This document shows positions 52,541 to 61,529 of a stretch of 64,000 nt of DNA, in pieces. The notes under the pieces are model-generated. The model saw only the letters and a list, made by a program, of their open reading frames with translations. It had not been told where the DNA came from and ran no database searches. The position numbers and the translations under genes were made by a program. Source of the DNA: UBA5436 sp050951845 (GTDB taxonomy: Bacteria; Bacillota; Clostridia; Saccharofermentanales; DTU023); NCBI GenBank assembly GCA_050951845.1, contig JBMNJV010000003.1, positions 124,001 to 188,000 on the forward strand, given 5' to 3'. Every line of letters begins with the position of its first letter. Position 1 is the stretch's first letter.

Positions 52541-53173
52541 ATGGCGTTTGACTTTAAGAAAGAGTATAAGGAGTTTTATCTCCCCAAAAATAAACCTGAA
52601 ATTGTCACTGTTCCGAAGATGAATTACATTGCAGTTCGCGGAAAGGGCGATCCTAACGAGGAGGGTGGTGCGTATCAGCAGGCTGTTGGAGTTTTGTATG
52701 CGGTGGCGTATACATTACGGATGAGTTATAAGTCTGATTATAAAATTGACGGTTTCTTTGAATATGTTGTTCCGCCTCTTGAGGGTTTTTGGTGGCAGGA
52801 TGGCGTTAAGGGTGTCGATTATTCTGACAAATCCTCTTTTAATTGGATTTCGGTAATCCGCCTCCCTGATTTTGTTACGGAAAAAGACTTTGCATGGGCT
52901 GTAGAAACTGCGTCTAAAAAGAAAAAAATGGATTGTTCATCGGCGGAATTTCTCACCATAGACGAGGGATTGTGCGTTCAGATTATTCATATCGGTTCTT
53001 ATGATGATGAACCTGCAAGTGTAAATCTGATGCATGATTTTATAAAAGAAAAAGCTTATAAATTAGATATAAATCAAAAAAGACTTCATCACGAAATATA
53101 TCTTTCAGACCCGAGAAAATGTAAGGCTGAAAACTTGAAAACGGTCATACGACATCCGATTAAGAAGCGGTGA
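52541..53173 (+). CDS. GyrI-like small-molecule-binding domain protein
   Basis: The 210-residue stand-alone protein is of the GyrI-like/SHS2 fold. It begins with FDFKKEYKEFYLPKNKPEIV and the core MNYIAVRGKGDPN, then GFFEYVVPPLEGFWW and a late IHIGSYDDEPASVNLMHDFI. Relatives bind and sometimes hydrolyse small cyclic or hydrophobic toxic molecules, or act as ligand domains of regulators (family knowledge). GAGGGAAGAGTT precedes the ATG. The upstream regulator remnant suggests it was once part of a regulator-effector pair. Confidence 0.88.
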   Translation: MAFDFKKEYKEFYLPKNKPEIVTVPKMNYIAVRGKGDPNEEGGAYQQAVGVLYAVAYTLRMSYKSDYKIDGFFEYVVPPLEGFWWQDGVKGVDYSDKSSFNWISVIRLPDFVTEKDFAWAVETASKKKKMDCSSAEFLTIDEGLCVQIIHIGSYDDEPASVNLMHDFIKEKAYKLDINQKRLHHEIYLSDPRKCKAENLKTVIRHPIKKR

Positions 53174-53294
53174 AATGTGCATTCCGGATACTGCTGCCGA
53201 AATTGCGCAGGGGGCATTAAGCATATTGTTTCAATACATGTGGAAATGGTCGTATTGATGTCAAAAACAGTAAATGAAATAAGAGGTGAATTAA

Positions 53295-53551
53295 GTGCGT
53301 GCATACACCTGGGATGAATATCATAAAAAATTCTATGAAAGGGCAGAAAGTACGTAATCTATATGTCTTAACTTCTCTCGGATCTGCTGATGAGTTCGGT
53401 AAAATTATAAATGAACTGTGGAAAAACAAAAGTGCGTCTAATCGGCTTTGAGAAAAGCGGTGGAAGCAAAACTGGAGTTTTCTGTCAGTGATTTGATTGA
53501 ATTTCTCAACTACAACGATATGGCAGATGGTATTACGGCAAAGGCATACTG
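53295..53551 (+). pseudogene. Probable decayed gene fragment
   Basis: Between 53174 and 53708 no intact gene is found. A GTG after AGAGGTGAA opens 20 codons (RAYTWDEYHKKFYERAEST, stop at 53355). Further on, another frame reads AVEAKLEFSVSDLIEFLNYN up to TGA at 53551. These look like pieces of one or two broken genes. The family is not recognised and the bounds are approximate. Confidence 0.35.
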
Positions 53552-53708
53552 AAGGTTGCGAGTTTGTCGGCAATTGTGGTGACGTAGGATTATAACCTCA
53601 AACGGGCGAAGAGAATCCCGGTAAATAGGCAGGAGTTTAATAGAACAAATCCTAGTGAAACGATATAATAATGCTATATTAATTATATATTTTCCGGGAG
53701 GTAAAAAC

Positions 53709-54140
53709 ATGAGTGAAAAGGTACAAAAAGCACGAGAGTTACATGAAAGTGGTTTTAATTGTTCACAGTCTGTTCTTGGTTCATTTTGTGACCGGTTTGG
53801 AATTGATGAACAGATCTTGATGAAACTTGCCTGTGGATTTGGCGGCGGTATTCAGTGTGGTGAGGTTTGCGGTGCAGTTTCCGGTGCAATTATGGTAGTG
53901 GGTCTTAAGTACGGGCAATCTGTTGCGGGTGATCAAGATTCCAAGAAAAAATGTTATGAAATCACATTGGAATTTATGGAAGAATACTCAAAAAGAAAAG
54001 GAACTGTCCTTTGTCGTGAACTGCTGGGGTATGACATCCGGGATGCAGAAGCTAAAGCTAAGTTTCCGGATAGACAAAAACAAATATGTCCCAAAGCAAT
54101 TGAAACAGCGGTATTGATTCTCGAAGAAATGGGATTTTAA
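53709..54140 (+). CDS. C_GCAxxG_C_C family protein
   Basis: The 143-residue product is of the C-GCAxxG-C-C family, defined by spaced cysteines and a Gly-rich centre: FNCSQSVL (Cys18), CGFGGGIQCGEVCGAVSG (Cys42, 50, 54), then KKKCYE, VLCRELLG and QICPKAIE. These proteins are probably redox or metal-binding and are often near oxidoreductases; the function is unproven. GGGAGG precedes the ATG by 6 bp; an in-frame ATG at 53655 would add 18 unlikely residues. No partner gene is apparent. Confidence 0.9.
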   Translation: MSEKVQKARELHESGFNCSQSVLGSFCDRFGIDEQILMKLACGFGGGIQCGEVCGAVSGAIMVVGLKYGQSVAGDQDSKKKCYEITLEFMEEYSKRKGTVLCRELLGYDIRDAEAKAKFPDRQKQICPKAIETAVLILEEMGF

Positions 54141-54307
54141 CCCATTGAGATGTTGCCAACTGACATGAGCTTATTAAACCCGCTGACTTCATGTACCGGT
54201 TGAATTCTCTACCCTCGAAACCGGACTTACGGTCGAATAATAATCGCATTTGTCTGCTCGGAGCATACAAACGCACATCACCTTTAGTTTATAATAATTG
54301 ACAGAGT

Positions 54308-54347
54308 ATGGCAGAAGCGGTCAGGGAGCATGGCAGAAGCGGTCAGG
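54308..54347 (+). repeat. 18-bp direct repeat upstream of the zinc-ribbon gene
   Basis: ATGGCAGAAGCGGTCAGG occurs at 54308-54325 and 54330-54347. The surrounding gap (54141-54416) holds no recognisable gene. Confidence 0.75.
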
Positions 54348-54416
54348 CAAACTGACAGTGCAAGCTTTTCTGGAAGATAGCGGATATGATAAACGAAATT
54401 CGAAGGAGGCAGGGAG

Positions 54417-55988
54417 ATGTATTGTTCAAATTGTGGTCAACAACTACCAGAGGATGCAGAATTTTGCCCTTTCTGCGGAGAGAAAAATGATATAGAGGAG
54501 GAACTACTTGTTGAAGTGAATTCCCCGGGCAATCTGCAGCCACCGTATTCGGATAGTCCACTCTATATTCCGACAACGAATGAAGAGGTTGCGAAGCGAA
54601 GTCATATACCAAAATGGGTTTTAATCGTACTCAGTATCGCAGGATGCTTGATAATATTCCTGATAGCTTGGTTGGGTGTACGTTCCATAAAGAAGTTATC
54701 CGACAACAAAACACCTTCTGATCTAAAAGTTTCCGTGCCTGATAAAGAAGCTTTCGCTACACAAACTTCGACCGCGGGTAAAGAGACGGCACAATATACG
54801 ACACAAGAGTCGGCACAAAATACGGCACAAGATCCGGCACAAAATACTCAAGATACTACACAAGAGGCGGCACAAGATACGACACAAGAGGCGGCACAAG
54901 AGCCGGATGCTGTCAAACTGGAAGAAGGTGAATATCTTTATGTAGGAAATACTTCTTTTTTTGATATTGAAGATTTCGAGTTAAGTTTTATTCTTTCGGC
55001 AGATAAAACTTATATCCGTGATTTTTCCATCCGAATAACAAATTTGAATACCAGTTTTGATAGGGGAAATGTGCGGACGGAGCTTTCCTTAGCTAAAGCC
55101 ACACAAATATTTCCCGGCACGTACCCGATTGATTTTGACGGGTCAAATCATGATATTTTGCTTGGGAAAAGTATAATAACCGGCCTGTATTTTAACGACG
55201 AAACAGCTTATGTAGAAATGGAATATACATATGTTGATAGTAGTACAGGACCGGACGGACAGGAGATAGAAATACCTTTAGGACCGGCTTGGATTGATTT
55301 ATGTGCTTACGATAATGTTGAAGAAGCAAAGAGAAACGAAGAAACGTTTACCGATATGTCTGAAGAAGAAATAAAAGAAGCAGAAACCCCGGTATATGCA
55401 ACTACAGAAATACGGCACACGGTATTTGACGAGTCTCTCTTAAAAAACTGGAATGATCAGGCTATGCAAGAAGCCTTCGGAGTGGACAGTATTTTCGAAT
55501 TTACTCCAAGTAATCCCCAACCCATGCATTATATAGTTTCTACCGACGGGGTATACGACCCGGTTACCGGTAAAGAATCCATGGGAGGATATACCAGGAA
55601 TTTTTCACGTCATTGTCCCATTAGTGCAAACACCTTAATCCGTGTATCCGGAGAATTAAAGGAAGGCGGGTTGACATTGACGGATGATCCGAACCGGGCC
55701 ACTTTTGCACTCGTTTTGCATTTCAGTTATACGGACGATATCGGCACTTACAGATATGAAGACGGTTCAATAATCGACCAGTATCACTCCACCTTACGGG
55801 CGGAATTAGTAAACCTTGTGACAGATAAGGTTCTCGAATCCGAAGTTAGAAAAGCCCAAGCCACCTATACCTATGAGAGTGTATATACATCGATGTTAGA
55901 TGCAGCCAAAGGAAAACAATTATACGGTGATGCTCCTTTTTTGTGTGCGGAAGATTTTCCGGGTTATTGGAACTTTGTCAATAAATGA
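54417..55988 (+). CDS. Zinc-ribbon membrane protein with Gln/Thr/Ala-rich linker
   Basis: The 523-residue product has an N-terminal zinc ribbon (Cys3, Cys6, Cys17, Cys20), one membrane helix (about 64-90), a low-complexity linker of Thr-Gln/Ala-Gln repeats (about 120-160), and a large extracytoplasmic region. The last part (about 160-523) is beta-rich and unrecognised; it contains DGSNHDILLGKS and the late YTDDIGTYRYEDGSIIDQYHSTL. Clostridia encode many zinc-ribbon plus helix proteins, probably envelope sensors or scaffolds (inference). AAGGAGGCAGGGAG precedes the ATG. No operon partner is evident. Confidence 0.75.
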   Translation: MYCSNCGQQLPEDAEFCPFCGEKNDIEEELLVEVNSPGNLQPPYSDSPLYIPTTNEEVAKRSHIPKWVLIVLSIAGCLIIFLIAWLGVRSIKKLSDNKTPSDLKVSVPDKEAFATQTSTAGKETAQYTTQESAQNTAQDPAQNTQDTTQEAAQDTTQEAAQEPDAVKLEEGEYLYVGNTSFFDIEDFELSFILSADKTYIRDFSIRITNLNTSFDRGNVRTELSLAKATQIFPGTYPIDFDGSNHDILLGKSIITGLYFNDETAYVEMEYTYVDSSTGPDGQEIEIPLGPAWIDLCAYDNVEEAKRNEETFTDMSEEEIKEAETPVYATTEIRHTVFDESLLKNWNDQAMQEAFGVDSIFEFTPSNPQPMHYIVSTDGVYDPVTGKESMGGYTRNFSRHCPISANTLIRVSGELKEGGLTLTDDPNRATFALVLHFSYTDDIGTYRYEDGSIIDQYHSTLRAELVNLVTDKVLESEVRKAQATYTYESVYTSMLDAAKGKQLYGDAPFLCAEDFPGYWNFVNK

Positions 55989-56296
55989 CAGTTTTTACTT
56001 AAGTAAGTTTAAGAAAGGATATTAACTGCAGTAAATGCATTGAGTATGTGCACGTTAACTCATATAAAATGTTCCTGAAAGATGGTTATAAAATTGATAA
56101 TTTGCCGTAAAAGTGATATATTATTCGTGATTCAGCAGGAAGCTGGACAGGGACACTGAAGTGTCAAAAATATTGACAAATCTTTAATAAAACAAAGGTG
56201 GATTATGTGTGCCAGGAAGGTATGCGATTTCTCAGAAGAGAAGTGGCAGACCTTTTTTTGTATACTGCTACCTGAAAAATTAGGAGGTACATATTT
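55989..56296 (+). other. Intergenic region with a short palindrome and hairpin
   Basis: No gene is seen. GACACTGAAGTGTC (56152-56165) is a perfect 6-2-6 palindrome, followed by TTGACA (56173-56178) without a matching -10. Around 56211-56260 TGCCA and TGGCA can pair, ending in ACCTTTTTTT, which resembles an attenuator or terminator just before the next ribosome binding site (TTAGGAGG). Confidence 0.45.
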
Positions 56297-56710
56297 ATGG
56301 CCTGTTTTCTTGTTCCTGCTGCTGAAGCAGTCATTACAACTGTCGCTGCAAAGATAATAAAATCCAAGGAAAAGGAAGAGTCTGTCAAGGTTTCCCTTTC
56401 TGATGGTTCCGTTGAGGAAGCAGCTAAAATCCCGTTTTCCACCAAACTTGGATGGCTGAACAAACTGCTTTGGGGTGGCTCCGCCTTGCTTGCTTTTGAG
56501 CATTTATGGCATGGTGAAGTTGTTCCGTTTTTCCCGTTCCTGACTGCGATCGAAAGTGGTGAAACTGCTGAAATGCTTGCAGAAATGGGTAGTGCCGGTG
56601 CAATGATGGCAGTCCTCGTCACAGCTGTGTGGGTCGGTATGCTTGCAGTTTCCTCTGTTGTGGAAAAAAGAGCGCTTCGTGCTCCTGAAATGGCAGAGGA
56701 GGATGTATAA
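56297..56710 (+). CDS. Small membrane protein of unknown function, first of a pair
   Basis: The 137-residue product has a hydrophobic N-terminus (FLVPAAEAVITTVAAKII), a charged stretch, a helix around LLWGGSALLAFEHLWHG, and a C-terminal helix AMMAVLVTAVWVGMLAVSSVV. No named domain is recognised. The start has a strong TTAGGAGGTACATATTT. The next gene starts 2 bp after its stop, so the two form a unit that probably works together in the membrane. Codon choice (CTT, CTG, GGC) looks richer in G+C than neighbouring genes, hinting at transfer. Confidence 0.7.
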   Translation: MACFLVPAAEAVITTVAAKIIKSKEKEESVKVSLSDGSVEEAAKIPFSTKLGWLNKLLWGGSALLAFEHLWHGEVVPFFPFLTAIESGETAEMLAEMGSAGAMMAVLVTAVWVGMLAVSSVVEKRALRAPEMAEEDV

Positions 56711-56712
56711 AA

Positions 56713-57027
56713 ATGACTTTGTTAACAACAATTTTTGCAGCAATTATCTCCACAATTATCTGGTACAAGGGTGCTCCCGAAAGTGAGATGAAAGTCAGCC
56801 CTCTCTGCTGGATGTATTGGGGTGCTTCTCTCATGTGGTTTGTCGATGCGATCTTTGAATATTCCGAACTTGGAGCAGAGTACTTTACTCCGGATCCTGT
56901 TGATATGCTTAATGATTTCTATCTCGGATTGTCCGTTGTAGCTCTGGGCCTTATCATCTGGCTTATCATTCTGCTTGTGAAAGATCCGAAGGGCGTTGTT
57001 AAGGCAACCCTGTTCAAGAAAAAATAA
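56713..57027 (+). CDS. Small membrane protein of unknown function, second of a pair
   Basis: The 104-residue product has three likely membrane segments: TLLTTIFAAIISTIIWY, VSPLCWMYWGASLMWFVDAIF and LSVVALGLIIWLIILLV. A polar loop with EYSELGAEYFTPDPVDMLND lies between the last two. It seems to belong to a conserved clostridial family, but I cannot name it. GGCAGAGGAGGATGTATAAAA, the end of the upstream gene, supplies the ribosome binding site. A strong terminator follows. Confidence 0.7.
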   Translation: MTLLTTIFAAIISTIIWYKGAPESEMKVSPLCWMYWGASLMWFVDAIFEYSELGAEYFTPDPVDMLNDFYLGLSVVALGLIIWLIILLVKDPKGVVKATLFKKK

Positions 57028-57040
57028 GAGATAGCAGATA

Positions 57041-57079
57041 GGCGGTTCTGTACTTCTTGCAGAACCGTCTTTTTTTCTT
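57041..57079 (+). terminator. Terminator after the small membrane-protein pair
   Basis: GGCGGTTCTG (57041-57050) pairs with CAGAACCGTC (57060-57069) with one G-T pair, followed by a T7 run and CTT. Confidence 0.92.
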
Positions 57080-57092
57080 ATCAAGATCCCCT

Positions 57093-57203
57093 ATGAAGTC
57101 CAATACCAAGACCCCGTATGAAGTCATAACCAAGACCCCGTAAGAAGTCATAACCAAGAACCCGTATGAAGTCAATACCAAAACTCCGTATGAAGTCAAT
57201 TGA
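57093..57203 (+). repeat. 24-bp tandem repeat, about 4.5 units
   Basis: Units start at 57093, 57118, 57142, 57166 and 57190 (partial). Each contains ATGAAGTC and ACCAAGACCCCGT or a close form. The rest of the gap to 57448 has a second short duplication (ACCGGAACAGAGG at about 57258 and 57283) and no gene. Confidence 0.88.
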
Positions 57204-57448
57204 TTAATTTATGGAGCATCCCCGAGTTACAATCGCATTTTTTTAAGGCGACACAAACCGGAACAGAGGAATATAGGAAGAGACCGGAACAGAGGGATTT
57301 AAGTAACAATGTTGGGATATTACGTAAGGACAGGAGTCAATTCTTAATAACCTAATGTTTTTTTAATTGTTTAGAGTTATGCGAATTTGCTTATCTGATG
57401 TTAATATTATAGGGAAAATTCATTGCTGACTGAGGAAAGGGAATTATT

Positions 57449-57913
57449 ATGCCGTTTACCATTGTTCGCCAGGATATAACAAAAATGAAAGTTGATGCCA
57501 TAGTTAATGCCGCCAACACAGGGCTGCGAATGGGCGGCGGAGTTTGCGGAGCTATTTTCAGAGCTGCCGGAGCAGCCAAACTGCAAGCCGCCTGTGACAA
57601 GCTTGCACCGATTAAAACAGGGGAGGCGGTTATCACTCCCGGATTCGGCTTGCCGTCCAGGTTTGTCATTCATACGGCAGGTCCTGTTTATCAAAATCAG
57701 AATCCCGAGGAAAGTGAAAGACTCCTGCGTTCCGCCTACACGGAATCTCTCCGGGTTGCAATTGAAAATGAATGCAAAAGTATTGCTTTCCCACTTATTT
57801 CAAGCGGAATTTACGGTTATCCTAAAGACGAAGCCCTTCAAGTTGCGACTTCTGCAATTCGAGATTTTCTGAAGGAATATGATATTGAAGTATATCTTGC
57901 GCTGTTTGATTAA
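57449..57913 (+). CDS. Macro-domain protein (ADP-ribose-type hydrolase), short form
   Basis: The 154-residue product is essentially one macro domain, which binds ADP-ribose and often removes it from proteins, O-acetyl-ADP-ribose or nucleic acids. Motifs are VDAIVNAANTGLRMGGGVCGAIFRAAG-like (NAAN at 20-23, GGGVCGAI at 29-36), VIHTAGPVY, and the second loop ISSGIYGYPKDEA. Many Firmicutes relatives continue for up to 100 more residues; here the stop comes right after YLALFD, at the beginning of a 44-bp tandem repeat. GAGGAAAGGGAATTATT precedes the ATG. Confidence 0.9.
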   Translation: MPFTIVRQDITKMKVDAIVNAANTGLRMGGGVCGAIFRAAGAAKLQAACDKLAPIKTGEAVITPGFGLPSRFVIHTAGPVYQNQNPEESERLLRSAYTESLRVAIENECKSIAFPLISSGIYGYPKDEALQVATSAIRDFLKEYDIEVYLALFD

Positions 57914-58066
57914 TCAGCCTTTGTCGTATTTAAGTATATCTTGCGCTGTTTGATTAATCAGCCTTTGTCGTATTTAAGTATATCTTGCGCTGTTTGATTA
58001 ATCAGCCTTTGTCGTATTTAAGTATATCTTGCAGTGTTTGATTAATCAGCCTTTGTCGTATTGAAG
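57891..58066 (+). repeat. Four 44-bp tandem repeats starting in the macro-domain gene
   Basis: Units start at 57891, 57935, 57979 and 58023 with only two or three differences. Each carries TATATCTTGC, TGTTTGATTAATCAGCC and TTTGTCGTATT. The first contains the last codons and the stop of the macro gene, so its 3' end has been copied three more times. The unit is not a multiple of three. Confidence 0.95.
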
Positions 58067-58118
58067 AATTTCTGGTGTTGCTTTAGTAATTGCCTTTGAT
58101 GATACGGATTTCGATCTG

Positions 58119-58551
58119 CAGCGGCGGCTTTTTTGGCACGATTAAAGCTTGAAACAGCTGAAAACCATACTTGCGGTGCCAGAAATTACGATCCTGCGGA
58201 TAGCGGCCTGAAGTGAACCCGCAGAGCTGGCTTTTTTGGCACAGTTCAAGCTCGAAACAGCAGAAAACCATACTTGCGGTGCCAAAAATTACGATCCTGC
58301 GGATTGCGACCCGAAGTGAACCCGCAGAGCTGGCTTTTTTGACACGATTCAAGCTCGAAACAGCAGAAAACTATACTTGCGGTGCCAGAAATTACGATCC
58401 TGCGGATTGCAGCCCGCAGCTCCGGCTTTTTTGACACGATTCAAACTCGAAACGGCTGAAAACCATACTTGCGGTGCCAAAAATTACGATCCTGCGGATT
58501 GTGACCTGAAGCGAACCCGCAGCGCCGGCTTTTTTGACACAATTCAAGCAA
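58119..58551 (-). repeat. 92/103-bp tandem repeat family, cluster 2
   Basis: Reading on the minus strand, this is the same element as at 28206-28496. Unit boundaries at 58190, 58293, 58396 and 58488 give periods of 103, 103 and 92 bp; the longer form has an 11-bp insert (TCACTTCGGGT on the minus strand). With partial units at both ends about four and a half copies are present. Together with the 44-bp repeat it fills the gap between the macro gene and thpR; open frames across it are repeat artefacts. Confidence 0.92.
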
Positions 58552-58672
58552 GAATCAGATGAAGCAGATCAGAAAGTCGTGGAAAGAAATCTGCGATAAT
58601 AAGCTACAAGCCACCGGGTGTTTTTTAAAAGTTTAGAATAACCCTAGATGCCAAACGATTATAAGCAGCAAG

Positions 58673-59200
58673 TTACAGGATGTTTTCGAAAGCTGTCTCG
58701 TGTATTGCCGTGTATGTCAGTTTACCGGCGATTCGTTCCGATTTCATGAGTTCGATTTTATAAATTGTTTGTCCGAATTCTTCGAATGTGCGAGGAGAAG
58801 CTTTCGTGATGATCTCTCTACCTAGTGTAATATGCGGACTGAATTTGCGTTTTTCTATATGAAAACCGGATTCAGTCAGTTTGTTTGTAAGATTGTCGTA
58901 CAGTGTTGTCAACTTTTTACTGTCGCTCACGCCTGCCCACCATATGTCTCCGCCTCTTCGTCTGAAACAGCCGGTACAGCCGATATTAATTGCAAACGGT
59001 TGAAATTCGACCACATCCATCGCAGTCTTTGCAGCTGCCGCCTGTTTTTCATCGCATTCTCCTAGAAAGGCGAGTGTCAAGTGTAAGTTTTCAGGTAGGC
59101 TGAAGCGTCCTTTTGTCGAGTCATTACGCAACTCTTCGCATAGTTTGACTAATCGCGATCGTATTTCCTTATTAAAGTTTATGGCTATAAAAAGCCTCAT
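58673..59200 (-). CDS. thpR: RNA 2',3'-cyclic phosphodiesterase
   Basis: The 175-residue member of the 2H phosphoesterase superfamily (ThpR/LigT) opens 2',3'-cyclic phosphate ends of RNA. It has the family start MRLFIAINF and both catalytic motifs: HLTLAFLG (from His40) and HITLGR (about residue 125). Length is standard. It is on the minus strand, divergent from the DUF362 gene 76 bp away. Confidence 0.93.
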   Translation of the reverse strand: MRLFIAINFNKEIRSRLVKLCEELRNDSTKGRFSLPENLHLTLAFLGECDEKQAAAAKTAMDVVEFQPFAINIGCTGCFRRRGGDIWWAGVSDSKKLTTLYDNLTNKLTESGFHIEKRKFSPHITLGREIITKASPRTFEEFGQTIYKIELMKSERIAGKLTYTAIHETAFENIL

Positions 59201-59276
59201 TTAGCAGTTCCTTCTGAATTATGTGCGATTTCCCATTGTTTCAGTTTTATAATATTATTGAAAGCAGGAGAAATCA

Positions 59277-60362
59277 ATGAATAACAGAATAATTATCACT
59301 TACGGTCAAGATTTACAAAAAATGACGCGAGATGTTCTTCAAAAGTCGGAATTGGAGAGGATCATACCTAAAGGCTCTAATATAGGAATAAAGCCGAACC
59401 TGGTGCTGGCTAAACCTGCATCCTCGGGTGCAACAACCTCTCCTGTTATTGTCTCGGCGCTGATTGAATACCTTAATGAACACGGGCATGACAATATTAT
59501 TATCTTAGAGAGTTCGTGGGTGGGGGACAGCACTGAAAGATCTTTTAAAGTCTGCGGTTACGAAGCAATATCTGAAAAATATAATGTACCGCTTTTTGAT
59601 ATTAAGCAGGATACATATACAATCAAATCTTTTGCCGGTATGGAGATGGAAATAAGCGACAAGCTGCTTTCACTGGATTTTCTGATTAATATACCGGTTT
59701 TAAAGGGGCACTGTCAGACATTAGTGACAGGGGCTCTGAAGAACATGAAAGGTTGTCTTTCTGATCGGGAAAAACGGAGATTTCATACCCGTGGTCTTCA
59801 TAAGCCTATTGCTTATTTAAACAAGGTAATCAAGCAGGATTATATTTTGGTTGACGGTATATGCGGCGACCTTGACTTTGAAGAAGGCGGAAATCCGGTA
59901 CAAATGAATCGTATTTTCTGCGGTACAGATCCTGTGTTAATTGATTCATATATAGCGGAAAATGTAGGTTATAGACCTCATGATGTCGATTATATAAAAA
60001 TTGCAAATGATATCGGAGTCGGAAGTTCCGACATTGATAATGCAGAGATTATCGTATTAAGCAAAGATAAAAGCATTGCAAAACCGTCATCTTCACGAAA
60101 AGTACAAAAGCTTGCACAATATGTCAATGCCAAAGATGCATGCTCGGCATGCTATGCCAATCTGATACGGGCTCTGGCAAGACTTGATGACGAGGGATTA
60201 TTATATCGATCCGAGAGTCCCGTTCTGATCGGACAAGGTTATAAGAATATAGAAGGCAGCGGGATCGGTATAGGACAATGCACCTCGGGTATATGTAAAA
60301 ACATTGCCGGATGCCCGCCGTCTACGCCGGAGATTCTTGATTTCCTTAAGTCACATTTTTGA
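59277..60362 (+). CDS. DUF362 domain-containing protein
   Basis: The 361-residue product carries a DUF362 domain over most of its length: IGIKPNLVLAKPASSGATTSP, the central NIPVLKGHCQTLVTGALKNMKGC and a DGICGDLDFEEGG block. The C-terminal third has several cysteines (KDACSACYANLIRAL, GQCTSGICKNIAGCPP) that could bind a metal or Fe-S cluster, though no standard ferredoxin motif is present. Related proteins occur in anaerobes with an unproven redox role. AGCAGGAGAAATCA precedes the ATG. Confidence 0.9.
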   Translation: MNNRIIITYGQDLQKMTRDVLQKSELERIIPKGSNIGIKPNLVLAKPASSGATTSPVIVSALIEYLNEHGHDNIIILESSWVGDSTERSFKVCGYEAISEKYNVPLFDIKQDTYTIKSFAGMEMEISDKLLSLDFLINIPVLKGHCQTLVTGALKNMKGCLSDREKRRFHTRGLHKPIAYLNKVIKQDYILVDGICGDLDFEEGGNPVQMNRIFCGTDPVLIDSYIAENVGYRPHDVDYIKIANDIGVGSSDIDNAEIIVLSKDKSIAKPSSSRKVQKLAQYVNAKDACSACYANLIRALARLDDEGLLYRSESPVLIGQGYKNIEGSGIGIGQCTSGICKNIAGCPPSTPEILDFLKSHF

Positions 60363-60537
60363 GCTGTAAATAAATATTTAACTATAGTGAGAATTAACTT
60401 TTTACTGTATACTTTGCAAAAAGAACTAAATCTAAAAAGTAAATGCAGAAAGAACTCAGTGGATAAACAATCATTGAATAAAAGCAACTTGTTGAAAGCT
60501 TTTTAAAAGGAGTTTTTTGTATGGAGAGGATAGTTGG

Positions 60538-61527
60538 ATGTTAATATTTATTTTATTTTTATTGTTGATAGGAGCTTCATTTTGTGCAGCTACTGAAATC
60601 AGCTATTCTTCCATCAATAAAATCAGACTGAAAAATTATGCAGATAATGGGGACAAAAGTGCGTTGACAGCAACATATATTTTGGATAATTTTGACAGTG
60701 CCCTGGTCACCTTGCTGATAGGTAACAATCTGACTCATAACGGATTTGCAGCAATTGCCACCCTGCTCGCGACAAGACATTTTGGAACTGAATATCTTAC
60801 CCTTACAACAGTTTTATCCACACTGATAGTTTTTTTATTTAGTGAAATGATACCTAAAAGTTACGGCAAGTCCAATTTCTATTATGCTTTGAATGTAGCA
60901 TCCTTTTTGAAATTTCTGATAAAAATACTAAAACCGTTCAGTTTATTTTTTATGGGTATTTCAGCTATAGTATCTAAACTTTTTCCTGAAAACAAAGAAC
61001 CTGAAATTAATGAGGAAGAATTTTTTCAAATTGTCAAAAATGTCGGTGAAGAAGGAGTCATTAGTGAGAGAGATCACCAACTGATGTCTTCTGCTTTAAA
61101 CTTTGACAGAAAAAAAGCAATTGATATTTATACGCCAATGGAAAACGTCGTTTCACTCGATCTTAACAGCGATAAAAAAGAAATAGGCAGAATTATTAAA
61201 GATGCCGGTTTTTCCAGATATCCCGTTTACAACAGAGATGAGAGAAATATTGTAGGAGTCCTACAAACGAAGGAATTTTACAAGAATTGCTTTAAAAATA
61301 AAGAATTTAATCTGAAAAACATACTGTTCAAACCCTACTATGCAAAAACGGAGATGTTGATTGACGATTTAATGAACGAATTGAGTATCAACAAAATCCA
61401 TTTTTCCATAGTAGTTGATGATTCAGGCAATAAAATAGGTATCGTGACACTTACTGATATTTTGGAAGAACTGATCGGAGAAATAAAAGATAAGCCCGGA
61501 GAAAACCCGGAAAGAGAAGGGATATAG
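60538..61527 (+). CDS. CNNM/CorC-type transporter, short form
   Basis: The 329-residue product has an N-terminal CNNM (DUF21) membrane domain (about 1-170: FCAATEISYSSINKIRLK, LLIGNNLTHNG, SEMIPKSYGK) and a pair of CBS domains (about 190-315). It lacks the C-terminal CorC_HlyC domain seen in the next gene. CNNM proteins export or sense Mg2+ or other divalent cations. Two starts compete: ATG 60538 with GGAGAGGA 7 bp upstream, chosen here, and TTG 60517 behind AAAAGGAG. It is 2 bp from the next gene and clearly co-transcribed. Confidence 0.88.
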   Translation: MLIFILFLLLIGASFCAATEISYSSINKIRLKNYADNGDKSALTATYILDNFDSALVTLLIGNNLTHNGFAAIATLLATRHFGTEYLTLTTVLSTLIVFLFSEMIPKSYGKSNFYYALNVASFLKFLIKILKPFSLFFMGISAIVSKLFPENKEPEINEEEFFQIVKNVGEEGVISERDHQLMSSALNFDRKKAIDIYTPMENVVSLDLNSDKKEIGRIIKDAGFSRYPVYNRDERNIVGVLQTKEFYKNCFKNKEFNLKNILFKPYYAKTEMLIDDLMNELSINKIHFSIVVDDSGNKIGIVTLTDILEELIGEIKDKPGENPEREGI

Positions 61528-61529
61528 AT

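Noticed and set aside
57891..58066. 44-bp repeats as a CRISPR array
   Set aside because: Units are contiguous and identical throughout; they begin inside a gene's last codons.
58083..58437. Overlapping minus-strand frames in the second repeat cluster
   Set aside because: Their sequence is repetitive and follows the 92/103-bp repeats; no ribosome binding site.
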